From contig NZ_MAYN01000008.1 in NCBI RefSeq assembly GCF_001691555.1, positions 1,294,682 through 1,358,681 of the forward strand: 64,000 nucleotides of DNA, in the 5' to 3' direction. Source of the stretch: Pantoea eucrina (GTDB lineage: Bacteria > Pseudomonadota > Gammaproteobacteria > Enterobacterales > Enterobacteriaceae). The position numbers were made by a program, and so were the translations under genes. Of the stretch, positions 9,797 to 18,935 are shown piece by piece; positions within the stretch are counted from its first letter, which is position 1, and each line of letters opens with the position of its first letter. The notes under the pieces were generated by a model, which was given only the letters and a program-made list of their open reading frames with translations, did no database searches and was not told the origin of the DNA.

Positions 9797-10537
9797 ATGA
9801 GTTCCATTATCGATCTTTTCGCTCAGCATAAAAGTGAGCGCAGCTATACCGATCAGCCCGTAGAGGATGCGGTACTTGAGCGAATTATTTCGGCCGCGTA
9901 CTACGCGCCTACCTCGGTAAACTCCCAGCAGGTATCTGTCGTCGTCACCCGCGACGCCGCGCAGCGCCAGCAGATTGCCACCATCGCCGGCGGCCAGCCG
10001 TGGATCGCGAAAGCGCCCGTATTCCTGACTTTTGTGCTGGATATGCATAAGTCGCGGCTGGCGATCGAAGCCAGCGGTCGTGAGCAGATTGCGCAGCAGA
10101 GCATTGAAAGCGTGGTATCCGGCGCTACCGATGTGGGCATTGCGCTCGGCTCAGTAATGGCCGCCGCGCGGGCTGAGGGACTGGGTATTGTGCCGATTGG
10201 CGGGATCCGCCGCGATCCGGAAGCGATGATCGCCCTGCTGGATCTGCCTGACTATACCTTCCCGGTCGCGGGCGTGGTTATCGGCCATGTCGATCAGCCT
10301 GCGCACCAGAAGCCGCGTCTGCCGCTGCCGACTTTCCGCCATGAAGAGCGTTATCAGCAGGCGGATCTGCCGCAGCATATTGCTGATTACAACGCACAGC
10401 TGGTACAGCACTGGCAGAACACCGGTCGCAGCGATGGCGAAAGCTGGAGTGACAGCGTCAGCGGCTACTACCAGCACATCTACTTCCCGCATGTGCTGGC
10501 GGCGCTGAACAAACAGGGATTTGGTACCGATAAATAG
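9797..10537 (+). CDS. NfsA-like NAD(P)H nitroreductase/flavin oxidoreductase
   Basis: 246 residues; E. coli NfsA has 240. The family uses FMN and NADPH to reduce nitroaromatics, quinones or flavins. Seen: N-terminal IDLFAQHKSERSYTDQPV and ERIISAAYYAPTSVNSQ (FMN-binding region), the central GLGIVPIGGIRRDPEAMIALL, and the conserved PLPTFRHEERYQ block, all aligning with the NfsA/FRP subgroup. Similarity is only moderate, so it may be an FMN reductase rather than NfsA itself. The start follows a perfect AGGAGG six bases upstream. Single-gene unit with its own terminator. Confidence 0.75.
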   Translation: MSSIIDLFAQHKSERSYTDQPVEDAVLERIISAAYYAPTSVNSQQVSVVVTRDAAQRQQIATIAGGQPWIAKAPVFLTFVLDMHKSRLAIEASGREQIAQQSIESVVSGATDVGIALGSVMAAARAEGLGIVPIGGIRRDPEAMIALLDLPDYTFPVAGVVIGHVDQPAHQKPRLPLPTFRHEERYQQADLPQHIADYNAQLVQHWQNTGRSDGESWSDSVSGYYQHIYFPHVLAALNKQGFGTDK

Positions 10538-10572
10538 GTCCCAATCCGCCTGCGCGCCGGGCAGATAATACA

Positions 10573-10595
10573 GGGGCTTAACGCCCCTTTTTTTT
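10573..10595 (+). terminator. Terminator of the nitroreductase gene, overlapping the end of rluF
   Basis: GGGGC-TTAAC-GCCCC followed by eight T residues. The loop contains the complement of the rluF stop codon, so the hairpin sits on the last codons of the converging gene. Confidence 0.85.
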
Positions 10596-11459
10596 GCGGC
10601 CAGGCTGGGTAAAGCGTTTGCGGTTCGCGCCCTGACCCCCCGCTTTATCACCCTGCTTTGCTCCCGCAGCCGGCGCTTTTTTCGCCGGTGACGCCGTTTT
10701 TTTCTTCGCCTGCGCCTGCCGGGTTTTGTTATCTTCTGAGGACGAATCCTCAATCAGCTTAAACAGGTCGATCAGTTCATCATCCGTCAGATCGCGCCAC
10801 TCGCCGAGCGGAATACCCTTCAGGCTGACATTCATGATGCGCGTACGCTCCAGCTTCGTCACCTCATAGCCAAAGTGTTTGGTCATGCGGCGGATCTGGC
10901 GATTGAGTCCCTGTACCAGAATAATGCGGAATACAAACGTTGACTCTTTTTTAACTTTGCACTTCTTCGTTACCGTGCCCAGCATCGGCACGCCGCCCGC
11001 CATGCCCGCGATAAATTCATCGGTGATCGGTTTATCAACCGTTACCACATACTCTTTTTCGTGGTTATTACCGGCGCGCAGAATTTTGTTAACCAGGTCA
11101 CCGTGGTTGGTGAGAAAAATCAGCCCCTGTGAATCCTTGTCCAGCCGGCCGATAGGAAACACGCGCTTGCTGTGGTTAACAAAGTCGCCAATATTGTCGC
11201 GCTCACCCTCTTCCATGGTGGTGACAATGCCGGTGGGCTTGTTAAGCGCAATCAGAACCAGATCGTCGGCGTCACGCGGCTCAATCAGCTGACCATTCAC
11301 CTTGACCTCATCCCCGGCATAAACCTGGGCCCCGACGGCAGCGCGTTTACCGTTAATAAACACGTTGCCCTGTTCGATATAGCGATCGGCATCGCGGCGC
11401 GAGCAGATTCCGCTCTCGCTGATGTATTTGTTCAGGCGGGTAGATAAGTCAGGCAGCAT
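10578..11459 (-). CDS. rluF: 23S rRNA pseudouridine(2604) synthase
   Basis: 293 residues (E. coli RluF 290) and very similar along its whole length. It converts U2604 of 23S rRNA to pseudouridine. Seen: an S4-like RNA-binding domain at about residues 7-60 ([21 protein letters not shown]), the catalytic RLDKDSQGL motif with Asp107, and a basic Lys/Ala-rich tail ending KKKGR that is typical of RluF. ATG at 11457-11459 with CGGAGGAA upstream. Confidence 0.97.
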   Translation of the reverse strand: MLPDLSTRLNKYISESGICSRRDADRYIEQGNVFINGKRAAVGAQVYAGDEVKVNGQLIEPRDADDLVLIALNKPTGIVTTMEEGERDNIGDFVNHSKRVFPIGRLDKDSQGLIFLTNHGDLVNKILRAGNNHEKEYVVTVDKPITDEFIAGMAGGVPMLGTVTKKCKVKKESTFVFRIILVQGLNRQIRRMTKHFGYEVTKLERTRIMNVSLKGIPLGEWRDLTDDELIDLFKLIEDSSSEDNKTRQAQAKKKTASPAKKAPAAGAKQGDKAGGQGANRKRFTQPGRKKKGR

Positions 11460-11624
11460 GGTTCCTCCGAAAAAAAACGGACTATACCTTAACTGCCGCC
11501 GTTGCGTAAGGCTGTCGCCGCGTCAGCGTGCCGCTTCTAATCCCCTGCAGACTGTCGGGTTGTTTAGCATCAGACGCCAGGCGACAATCCGCAGCCACTG
11601 TTTCTGGCTTTTCACGGATTTTTT

Positions 11625-12350
11625 ATGACGCAACCACAACCGGCGAGCCGACTGGCCTCGCTGCGCCTGTTTCTGGCCCGCTTCTGGCCACATCCCCTGC
11701 CCGTCGCGCGCAGACAGCGCCTGCTGGCCAGCCTCGGAGCCGGGCTGGGTCTGATGCTGACCAGCCTGATCAGCCACTGGATGCTGGGGGCAGTAAACCT
11801 GTGGTTTGTGGCGCCGATGGGCGCGTCTGCGGTACTGCTGTTTGGTCTGCCTAATAGCCCGCTGGCGCAGCCGTGGTCGATTATTGGCGGTAACCTCGTC
11901 GCCGGGGTGATTGGCGTGACCACGGCGCTGTTGATCCCGCAGCCGGCACTGGCATGCGGGGTGGCCGCCTGCCTCGCCATTGCGGTGATGTTTCAGCTGC
12001 GCTGCCTGCATCCGCCCAGCGGTGCAGTGGCGCTGACGGCGATTCTCGGCGGCGGCAGCGTGGCGCAGCTCGGCTACCACTTTGTGCTGACGCCGGTGAT
12101 GCTTAACTCTGTCTGTCTCGCACTGCTGGCGATCGTGTTTAATAACCTCGCCGGCCGCCGCTATCCTCATCCGCTGGCCGCCGCCGAGGCGAAACCACAG
12201 CCGGTGGCGATGCCGGTTCCGCTCACGCGCGACGATCTGCATCAGGCGCTGGAGGGCGGACCCCTGCTGGATATTGATGAGGATGATCTGCAGCTGCTGC
12301 TGCAGCGCGCCGAAGAGATTGCGATCCGGCGCACCGGTCAGGCGCGCTGA
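11625..12350 (+). CDS. HPP-family integral membrane protein
   Basis: 241 residues with about five hydrophobic helices and the family-defining motif CLHPPSGAVALTAILGG, with His129-Pro130-Pro131. HPP proteins are inner-membrane proteins; a plant/cyanobacterial branch transports nitrite, but enterobacterial members have no proven substrate. The soluble tail after about residue 190 ends in an acidic segment (LLDIDEDDLQLLLQRAEE). ATG at 11625 with a weak ACGGA upstream. It converges on the SorC regulator gene with 8 bp between stop codons. Confidence 0.85.
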   Translation: MTQPQPASRLASLRLFLARFWPHPLPVARRQRLLASLGAGLGLMLTSLISHWMLGAVNLWFVAPMGASAVLLFGLPNSPLAQPWSIIGGNLVAGVIGVTTALLIPQPALACGVAACLAIAVMFQLRCLHPPSGAVALTAILGGGSVAQLGYHFVLTPVMLNSVCLALLAIVFNNLAGRRYPHPLAAAEAKPQPVAMPVPLTRDDLHQALEGGPLLDIDEDDLQLLLQRAEEIAIRRTGQAR

Positions 12351-12368
12351 AGCGCGCCTCAGCGCGCC
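12341..12368. terminator. Hairpin spanning two convergent stop codons
   Basis: GGCGCGCTGA and TCAGCGCGCC form a perfect 10-bp stem with an 8-nt loop. The two stop codons (TGA on each strand) lie in the stem and at its edge. There is no U-tract, so it may act as a bidirectional RNA 3' end stabiliser rather than a classical terminator. Confidence 0.55.
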
Positions 12369-13330
12369 TGCACCAGGCTCAGCACCGTGCGGATATTCTG
12401 CGCCGAGGTCGCGATGATATCGATGGCCCCGGTGCGCAGCGCCCCGAGTATCGCCATCGCTTTGGTGTTCTCTGCGGCGATCGCTATTACGCACGGGATC
12501 CGGCGCAGCTCATCAATGCTCAGCCCGATCACGCGCTCATTCATGACCGTTTCCACCGCTTCGCCGCGGGCGTTGAAAAAGTCATAGCCGGCAATATCAC
12601 CGGTCACGCCCTGATTAACGCTGGCATCGATAATTTCACGCGGGGTGAACCAGCCCAGCTTTACCATGTAGCTGTTCTCATTCATATCCCCGATCCCCAC
12701 CAGCGCCACATCCGCTTTACGCGCACGATCCAGCGTCTCTTTTACCGTGCCGTTCTGCATAAAGCTGTCGCGCAGCGCGCGGTTTTCCACGTAGGCGGGG
12801 GCATAGAGCGTTTCGCTGCTGCCGCCAAACTTTTTTGCCAGCCGGCGGCTGATGTGATCGGCGTTGATGGCGTCTCCCGGGCGGTGCGTGCCGCCAATAC
12901 CGCTGATAAACAGGCAGTTTCGATCGGGCACCTGACCCGGATGGTCAGCTACTGCCGCCACGTTCCGTCCCTGTCCGACCGCGACGATGGCGTTATCTTT
13001 CAGCGTCTGCGCCAGATGGGCAGACACCAGCGCGGCCACCTGGCGGCGTTGTTCATCACTGTCAGCTGAATCAAGCGCAATCAGCGCCCGCTGCAGACGT
13101 GGGAAAGAGCGCTGCAGCTGCTGTTCCAGCCGGGTACTGAAAACCGGATGGTAGCGCACGCTGATTTCAACAATACCCTCTTCACGCGCGCGTTTGAGCA
13201 GCCGCCCGACTTTGATACGCGAGATACCAAATTTACGGGCGATCTCCTCCTGCGTGATGGCATCCTGATAGTAGGCGACGGCAATCTCGGTCAGCAGCTC
13301 AGCATCCTGACCCGGCGTGGTATTCTCCAT
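12359..13330 (-). CDS. SorC/DeoR-type sugar-binding transcriptional regulator
   Basis: 323 residues. The N-terminal helix-turn-helix at about residues 25-50 (ITQEEIARKFGISRIKVGRLLKRAREEGIV) is followed by a sugar-phosphate-binding domain of the SorC class (NAIVAVGQGRNVAAV, DVALVGIGDMNENSYM, ENTKAMAILGALRTGAIDIIATSAQNIRTVL). These regulators bind phosphorylated sugars. It is followed on the same strand, upstream, by the isomerase gene at 13405-14172, and likely controls that gene and the divergent RpiB-type gene through the dyads at 14219-14391. Its inducer is unknown; a tetrulose phosphate is a reasonable inference from its neighbours. Confidence 0.85.
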   Translation of the reverse strand: MENTTPGQDAELLTEIAVAYYQDAITQEEIARKFGISRIKVGRLLKRAREEGIVEISVRYHPVFSTRLEQQLQRSFPRLQRALIALDSADSDEQRRQVAALVSAHLAQTLKDNAIVAVGQGRNVAAVADHPGQVPDRNCLFISGIGGTHRPGDAINADHISRRLAKKFGGSSETLYAPAYVENRALRDSFMQNGTVKETLDRARKADVALVGIGDMNENSYMVKLGWFTPREIIDASVNQGVTGDIAGYDFFNARGEAVETVMNERVIGLSIDELRRIPCVIAIAAENTKAMAILGALRTGAIDIIATSAQNIRTVLSLVQAR

Positions 13331-13404
13331 CTGTTATCTGTCCTGTGTAACGCGGTCGTAAGCAGCAGCAAGTTATAGCACTGAACGCGCCCGCCCCGCT
13401 ATGA

Positions 13405-14172
13405 TCAGCGGCCGGCAAGCGCGCTGGCTTCTTCAATAATCTGCGCCAGCGCCTGCGGGTCGTGAGCAAAGCGGCCAAGAAACAGGCCATCCACATCCCG
13501 ATCCAGCCGCTGGATCAGACCCGGCCCGGCGCTGCCGCCATAAATGACTTTCAGCGTAATACCGGCGGGCAGCGTCAGCGTCCGCAGCCCGGCGCAGACG
13601 GCACGAATATAGCGGTCAGGGGCCGGCTGCGGTGCACCGATTGCCCATTGTGGTTCATAGGCAAACAGAATCTCGCCCCGCAGGCCCCGTGCCGCCGTCT
13701 GCGCCAGCGCGTCGTTAAGCTGTGCGGCACAGAGCGCAATCGCCGCCTCTGGCGTGCTCTGCTCCGACTCGCCAATACAGAGCACCGGTGTCAGTTCATG
13801 CTGTAGCGCCATCGCCACTTTGGCGGCAATCTGCGCCGCATCCTCATGAAAGTGACGCCGCCGCTCCGCATGACCGATTTCTGCCAGCGAACAGCCCAGC
13901 TCCTGCAGCATGCTGGCGCTGACCTCACCGGTCCAGGCACCGTTTTCCGCCTGGCAAACATCCTGTGCGCCAACGCGTACCGGCGTTCCCGCGAAGATCT
14001 CCGTCACCGCGGGGATCGCCGGATAGGCTGGCAGGATAAACAGGCCGACGCTGCCGCTTCTGATAGCCGGATGATCGGCCAGTCTGGCCACCTCGCGACA
14101 CCACGCCAGCGTTTGCTGATAGCCAAAGTACATTTTCAGACTGACACCAAGCCAGCGTTGTGGCTGAGACAT
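13405..14172 (-). CDS. Triose-phosphate-isomerase paralogue, probable erythrulose-phosphate isomerase (EryH/LerI-like)
   Basis: 255 residues with a TIM-barrel sequence and all catalytic residues in place: Lys13 (VSLKMYFG), His101 (EIGHAERRRHF) and Glu173 (AYEPQWAIG), plus the phosphate loop VIYGGSAGPG. The usual NWKMN around the lysine is SLKMY, as in the divergent TpiA2/EryH branch that interconverts erythrulose 1- and 4-phosphates. Pairing with an RpiB-type gene mirrors eryH-eryI of erythritol catabolism. Glycolytic TpiA is therefore unlikely. The ATG at 14170-14172 has CGGGAGC upstream; a longer start at 14217 is rejected. The substrate assignment is inferred from family and context. Confidence 0.75.
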   Translation of the reverse strand: MSQPQRWLGVSLKMYFGYQQTLAWCREVARLADHPAIRSGSVGLFILPAYPAIPAVTEIFAGTPVRVGAQDVCQAENGAWTGEVSASMLQELGCSLAEIGHAERRRHFHEDAAQIAAKVAMALQHELTPVLCIGESEQSTPEAAIALCAAQLNDALAQTAARGLRGEILFAYEPQWAIGAPQPAPDRYIRAVCAGLRTLTLPAGITLKVIYGGSAGPGLIQRLDRDVDGLFLGRFAHDPQALAQIIEEASALAGR

Positions 14173-14218
14173 AAGGCAGCTCCCGGGGTTATACCGCGCT
14201 CTGACCGTAATGGTCACT

Positions 14219-14232
14219 TGTTCATATGAACA
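14219..14232. promoter_or_regulatory. Perfect 14-bp dyad, candidate SorC-type operator
   Basis: TGTTCATATGAACA is a perfect palindrome 46 bp upstream of the TIM-like gene, in the divergent region between the two isomerase genes. Related half-sites recur at 14246-14258 and 14367-14391. Confidence 0.6.
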
Positions 14233-14245
14233 GTAAATGAATTAA

Positions 14246-14258
14246 TGAACCTGTTTCA
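14246..14258. promoter_or_regulatory. Imperfect operator-like dyad
   Basis: TGAACCTGTTTCA contains a TGAAC half-site and a near-inverted partner, resembling the palindrome 14 bp away. Probably a secondary regulator site. Confidence 0.35.
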
Positions 14259-14366
14259 ATGCGCCACTGATAAATCTGTGACGCAGCGCAACACCCTGTT
14301 TCGCAGAAAAACAGGTTATTTTAGCTGTTCACCGCGATCCCGCTCACATAACCACCATATTACAAA

Positions 14367-14391
14367 TGAACATGCATTGAACAAATGTTTA
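14367..14391. promoter_or_regulatory. Operator-like TGAACA repeats upstream of the RpiB-type gene
   Basis: TGAACA at 14367-14372 is repeated at 14378-14383, where it faces TGTTTA (TGAACA-AA-TGTTTA, one mismatch from an inverted repeat). This lies 64-88 bp upstream of the start codon at 14455 and fits a regulator binding on both sides of the divergent promoter. Confidence 0.45.
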
Positions 14392-14454
14392 TCGTTATGG
14401 CACGCTGTGTCTCACGCCTGTGTGCAGGCCCTTTTTCTTTACCGGAGAACCTTT

Positions 14455-14910
14455 ATGAAAACGATTGCAATCGGTGCTGATGATGCGGCTGTTGATCTGA
14501 AAAATATCATCAAAACGCTGCTGGAAACGCAGGGCTATGCCGTGACAGATTTTACCAATGATGCCGGTAACGCCCGCCCTATGTATCCGGATGTCGCCTG
14601 GGCGCTGGCCACCGCCATTCAGCGTCAGGAATTTGAACGCGGCATTCTGCTCTGCGGAACCGGTATTGGCGTGGCTATTGTGGCGAATAAAGTACCCGGC
14701 GTGCGGGCAGCGCAGTGCCACGACACCTTCTCTGCTGAGCGGGCGCGTAAAAGCAATAACGCCCAGATCATGACGCTGGGCGCGCGCGTGGTGGGCCCGG
14801 AGCTGGCTAAAAATATCGTTAACGCCTGGCTGGCAGCGGAGTTTGAGGGTGGTGGTTCTCTGGCAAAAGTTGAAAAGATAGATTTTTACGAGCATGCGGC
14901 ACAGCGCTGA
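14455..14910 (+). CDS. RpiB/LacAB-family sugar-phosphate isomerase (EryI/DerI-like)
   Basis: 151 residues. The fold signature includes KTIAIGADDAAVDLK, ERGILLCGTGIGVAI with the catalytic Cys67, and AAQCHDTFSAERARKSNNAQIMTLGARVVG. The usual RpiB DHAG motif reads DDAA, as in the D-erythrulose-4-phosphate isomerase (EryI/DerI) branch, so it is probably not housekeeping ribose-5-phosphate isomerase. The start at 14455 follows CCGGAGAACCTTT. A longer frame from 14245 runs through the promoter and operators and is rejected. The predicted product, D-erythrose 4-phosphate, would enter the pentose phosphate pathway. No kinase, dehydrogenase or transporter for an upstream pathway is adjacent. Confidence 0.75.
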   Translation: MKTIAIGADDAAVDLKNIIKTLLETQGYAVTDFTNDAGNARPMYPDVAWALATAIQRQEFERGILLCGTGIGVAIVANKVPGVRAAQCHDTFSAERARKSNNAQIMTLGARVVGPELAKNIVNAWLAAEFEGGGSLAKVEKIDFYEHAAQR

Positions 14911-15049
14911 TCGCCCCTTCTGCCCGGCAGGCAGCTGCTCCGGAGAGGCTGGCAGCGGATCGCCACAGATTGTGTAACTAATCAGGCAAGCGCAGCGCGT
15001 GCTGCTACGCTTAAAGGCTGAGATTATCCTTACAAAATCTGGAGATATT

Positions 15050-16516
15050 ATGAGCAGTGACAATCGCAAACCGACCACCACGGATGCGGGCATTCCGGTA
15101 GCCAGCGATGAACACTCCCTGTCAGTCGGGCCTGATGGTCCGCTGGTGCTGCACGATCACTATCTGATTGAACAGATGGCCAACTTTAACCGCGAGCGTA
15201 TTCCGGAGCGCCAGCCGCATGCAAAAGGCAGCGGCGCGTTTGGCCATTTTGAAGTGACAGAAGATGTCAGCCGCTATACCAAAGCCGCTGTTTTCCAGCC
15301 CGGTACCCGTACTGATGTGGTCATGCGCTTCTCAACCGTCGCCGGCGAGCGCGGCAGCCCGGACACCTGGCGCGATCCGCGCGGCTTCTCCATCAAGTTT
15401 TATACCACCGAAGGCAACTACGACATGGTGGGCAATAACACGCCGGTGTTTTTTATCCGCGACCCGATGAAGTTCCAGCACTTTATTCGCTCGCAGAAGC
15501 GTCGTGCGGATAATAACCTGCGGGATAATGATATGCAGTGGGATTTCTGGACGCTGTCACCGGAATCGGCGCACCAGGTCACCTGGCTGATGGGCGATCG
15601 CGGTATTCCCAGGAGCTGGCGCCACATGAATGGCTACTCCAGCCATACCTATATGTGGGTCAACGCCGACGGTGAAAAATTCTGGGTGAAATATCACTTT
15701 AAAACCGATCAGGGCATTGAGTTTCTGACACAGGAAAACGCCGACACGCTGGCCGGTCAGGATGGCGACTACCACACGCGCGATCTGTTTAACGCGATTA
15801 AAGAAGGCCATTTTCCGAGCTGGACGCTCTATATGCAGATCATGCCGTTCGCCGAAGCGGACAGCTATCGCTACAACCCGTTTGATCTGACCAAAGTCTG
15901 GCCGCACGACGACTATCCGCTGATTAAAGTCGGAAAGCTGACGCTGGATCGCAACCCTACCGATAACCATGCCCAGATTGAACAGGCGGCATTTGAGCCG
16001 AATAACCTGGTCCCCGGTATCGGTCTGAGCCCGGATAAGATGCTGATGGGCCGTATTTTCGCCTATGCGGATGCGCACCGTGCGCGCCTTGGCGTTAACT
16101 ACAAGCAGATCCCGGTAAACGCTCCGCAGGCGCCGGTCAACAGCTACAGTAAAGATGGTGCAATGCGTATGAATCCGGTTTCCGATCCGGTCTATGCACC
16201 TAACTCCAAAGGGGGTCCGGTGGCAGATGGCGAGCGCTATCCTACTGATTCCACCTGGCAGTCGCAGGGCGATATGGTGCGTTCACCTTATACGCTGCGC
16301 AAAGATGATGACGATTTCGGTCAGGCGAATCAGCTGATCAATAAAGTGATGGATGATGCTGCACGCGATCGCCTGGTAAACAACGTGGCCGGTCACCTGC
16401 TTAACGGTGTGGAAGAGCCGGTGCTCTCTCGTGCTTTCACCTACTGGCGTAATATCGACAAAACTATCGGCGACCGTATTGCACAGAAAGTGCAGAGCGA
16501 ACGCGCGAAAGCGTAA
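15050..16516 (+). CDS. katA: Monofunctional haem catalase
   Basis: 488 residues, a small-subunit clade 3 catalase that dismutates hydrogen peroxide to water and oxygen. Seen: active-site His57 ([13 protein letters not shown]), the distal Asn in [10 protein letters not shown] (129/130), [30 protein letters not shown], and the proximal haem-ligand motif [14 protein letters not shown] with Tyr339. The ATG at 15050 follows TCTGGAGATATT; the longer frame from 14999 is rejected. Cytoplasmic. It converges on gcd across a large hairpin. Confidence 0.95.
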   Translation: MSSDNRKPTTTDAGIPVASDEHSLSVGPDGPLVLHDHYLIEQMANFNRERIPERQPHAKGSGAFGHFEVTEDVSRYTKAAVFQPGTRTDVVMRFSTVAGERGSPDTWRDPRGFSIKFYTTEGNYDMVGNNTPVFFIRDPMKFQHFIRSQKRRADNNLRDNDMQWDFWTLSPESAHQVTWLMGDRGIPRSWRHMNGYSSHTYMWVNADGEKFWVKYHFKTDQGIEFLTQENADTLAGQDGDYHTRDLFNAIKEGHFPSWTLYMQIMPFAEADSYRYNPFDLTKVWPHDDYPLIKVGKLTLDRNPTDNHAQIEQAAFEPNNLVPGIGLSPDKMLMGRIFAYADAHRARLGVNYKQIPVNAPQAPVNSYSKDGAMRMNPVSDPVYAPNSKGGPVADGERYPTDSTWQSQGDMVRSPYTLRKDDDDFGQANQLINKVMDDAARDRLVNNVAGHLLNGVEEPVLSRAFTYWRNIDKTIGDRIAQKVQSERAKA

Positions 16517-16524
16517 TGCCTGAT

Positions 16525-16554
16525 GCAGCGTCCCGCCGGGCGGCGGGACGCTGC
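16525..16554. terminator. Long hairpin between katA and gcd
   Basis: A 13-bp perfect stem (GCAGCGTCCCGCC with its complement) and a GGGC loop follow the katA stop by 8 bp. No U-tract follows on either strand. It probably marks the 3' ends of both convergent transcripts. Confidence 0.6.
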
Positions 16555-16580
16555 TGAACTATGTTGTAATAAGCCTCTCT

Positions 16581-18935
16581 TTACTTCAGACGGAACGCCA
16601 CCACGCTGTCACCCGCTTTGGTGCCGAGCGATCCGTGCCCCCCCGCCGCAATGACGACATACTGTTTGCCATCTTTGCCCATATAGGTTGACGGCGTAGC
16701 CTGTGCGCCAGCGCTGAGTTCGGTCTGCCATAACAGCTCACCGGTAGTGCTGTCGTAGGCGCGGAAAAAGTTGTCTGCCGTCGCACCGTGGAACACCAGA
16801 TCGCCTGCGGTCAGCAGCGGCCCGCCGTGTGCCACCATTCCCATCGGGAATCCCAGCGGGAAACGGCCTGGCAGGAAAGTGGTTTTCAGGTTCTTCGTGG
16901 TGCCGATGCGGCGCAGCCATTGCGTTTTTCCGGTTTTCAGATCAACCCCCACCAGGCGGCCCCACGGCGGCGCAATGCAGGGAATGCCCAGACCGGACGC
17001 AAGCTGCTGGATGTGGATAGCATAGTCACCGTGAAAGTTTTCATTCCAGTAAGGCTGGCCATCTTTGGTGAACAGACGTTCGGTTGCCGTCTGCGGCGTG
17101 CGCTTGATCAGATTATATTTATACGCCAGGCGTACCGGCGCGGCGATCAGCATCTGACGCTCCGGATCAACAGCGACTGAGCCCCAGTTAAAGACGCCAA
17201 TATTGCCCGGGAACACCAGCGTGCCCGCCTCGGTGGCCGGCGTCCACGGATTACCATCATAGCGCAGACGATGGAAATCGATCCGGCAGGCAATCTGGTC
17301 AAACGGCGTGATGCCCCACATCGACTTTTCCGTCAGCGCCTGCGGAATAAAGTTCAGGCTGGAGACGGGCTGCGTGGCGGCAAATTTTTCGCCGGGAACG
17401 CCGCCTTCAGTAGAGACCTTCACCTCGTTAATCGGGTAAACCGGCTGGCCGGTCAGACGATTCAGCACAAACAGGTTGCCGGTTTTGGTCGGCAGGATCA
17501 CCACCGGCTGCTTCTGGCCCTGATAATCGATATCCAGCAGCGAAGGCTGCGACGGGTTATCGCGATCCCACAGGTCGTGATGCGAACTCTGATAGCGCCA
17601 TTTAAACGCACCGGTCTGCAGATCCAGCGCCACCAGCGTGTCGCGGAACTTCTCAGTGTTGCTGTTAGCGTCGCGTTCAATTCCCACTTCATCAGGTGAC
17701 GCGTTGCCAAACGGTACGTAGACCAGACCATTTTTAACATCGGCACTCAGCGTGGCCCAGGCGACCGGCGTATCCTGCGGATAGCGCTTATCGGCGGCAA
17801 TCGGCGTGGTCGCATCCGGCGTGGCCGGGTCGAAATTCCACACCAGACGGCCGCTCTGCGCGTCATAAGCACGGATGACGCCGGAAGGGTTGCCTTTCTC
17901 AAAGCCGTTATCCATGACCGATCCGCCCACGATCACCAGATTACCGGCCACCAGCGGAGCAGAGGTCTGCATCAGCGCGTGCGGGCGAACCTCACCCATG
18001 TTTGCGTGCAGATCCACCACGCCATCCCGGCCAAAATCAGGGCAGCGTTTGCCGGTGTCGGCATCCAGCGCGATCAGACGCGCGTCGGTGGTAGCGTTGA
18101 AGATACGCTTACGGCAAAGCGCAGGCGCATCGCTGCTGGCTGGCGCAGCCGGTGCGGCATAGTAGCTGACGCCGCGGCAGGTCTGATGCTGCTGAAGATA
18201 AGAGCGGTTTTTCTCCGGGGTATATTTCCATTTCACCGCCCCGCTTTCAGGATCGAGCGCGTGTACCTCATTATGCGGCGTGCAGAGATAGAGCATATCG
18301 TTGGCTTTCAGCGGCGTCGCCTCAAACGTATACTCGGTGGCATCGCTATCCTGACGCATATCGCCGGTATGATACTCCCAGGCGACTTCAAGGTTACTGA
18401 CGTTCGCGTTGCTGATTTGCTTCAGCGCTGAGAAGCGCTGGCCCGCTGGCGTACCGCCATAGGCGACCCAGTCGCTTTCTGCCCCTGGCTGGCTCACCGG
18501 CTCGCGCGAGTTAGTGATGGTGCCTGCCTGCGGCAGCGGATCGTAAAAGCAGAGGCCAATCACCATCAGCACCATAATAACCACGGTGCCGCCCAGCAGC
18601 GGATGAAAACGGCGTTCGCCACGGCTAAGTGGTTTGACAATCCACGGCATCGCCAGCCACAGGCCAATCACGCCAAACAGATCGCCCCGCGGGATCCACT
18701 GCCACTTATCCAGCCCTGCTTCCCAAATGATCCACGCCAGCGTGATCCACATCAGTACCGCATAGAGCGTCAGCGCACTGCGCTGTTTGCGGAACAGTAA
18801 AACAGCCGTCAGCAGCAATCCCGCGCCCATTGCGGCGTAAAACGCGCTGCCGCCATTGAGTAACAGCTGACCACCCATATAGAGCAGCGCTATCGCCAGA
18901 ATCGCCATCACGATACTGGTGAGTTTTGTTATCAT
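16581..18935 (-). CDS. gcd: Membrane-bound PQQ-dependent glucose dehydrogenase
   Basis: 784 residues (E. coli Gcd 796). It oxidises D-glucose to D-glucono-1,5-lactone in the periplasm and passes electrons to ubiquinone. The N-terminal 130 or so residues contain about five hydrophobic helices. The rest is an eight-bladed quinoprotein propeller with PGAESDWVAYGGTPAGQRFSAL, EYHTGDM and HHDLWDRDNPSQPSLLDID, the last matching the active-site region of E. coli Gcd. PQQ can be supplied by the pqq operon 10 kb away. ATG at 18933-18935. A good CRP-like site lies about 170 bp upstream, in line with catabolite control reported for E. coli gcd. Confidence 0.97.
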   Translation of the reverse strand: MITKLTSIVMAILAIALLYMGGQLLLNGGSAFYAAMGAGLLLTAVLLFRKQRSALTLYAVLMWITLAWIIWEAGLDKWQWIPRGDLFGVIGLWLAMPWIVKPLSRGERRFHPLLGGTVVIMVLMVIGLCFYDPLPQAGTITNSREPVSQPGAESDWVAYGGTPAGQRFSALKQISNANVSNLEVAWEYHTGDMRQDSDATEYTFEATPLKANDMLYLCTPHNEVHALDPESGAVKWKYTPEKNRSYLQQHQTCRGVSYYAAPAAPASSDAPALCRKRIFNATTDARLIALDADTGKRCPDFGRDGVVDLHANMGEVRPHALMQTSAPLVAGNLVIVGGSVMDNGFEKGNPSGVIRAYDAQSGRLVWNFDPATPDATTPIAADKRYPQDTPVAWATLSADVKNGLVYVPFGNASPDEVGIERDANSNTEKFRDTLVALDLQTGAFKWRYQSSHHDLWDRDNPSQPSLLDIDYQGQKQPVVILPTKTGNLFVLNRLTGQPVYPINEVKVSTEGGVPGEKFAATQPVSSLNFIPQALTEKSMWGITPFDQIACRIDFHRLRYDGNPWTPATEAGTLVFPGNIGVFNWGSVAVDPERQMLIAAPVRLAYKYNLIKRTPQTATERLFTKDGQPYWNENFHGDYAIHIQQLASGLGIPCIAPPWGRLVGVDLKTGKTQWLRRIGTTKNLKTTFLPGRFPLGFPMGMVAHGGPLLTAGDLVFHGATADNFFRAYDSTTGELLWQTELSAGAQATPSTYMGKDGKQYVVIAAGGHGSLGTKAGDSVVAFRLK

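Noticed and set aside
14966..14984. TGTGTAACTAA resembling part of a Ter site
   Set aside because: Two core bases and the G6 side differ; only the right half matches.
16557..16574. ATGTTGTAA core resembling a Ter site between katA and gcd
   Set aside because: The essential G6/C6 position and the 3' CTAAAG part are not conserved, so it should not arrest forks.
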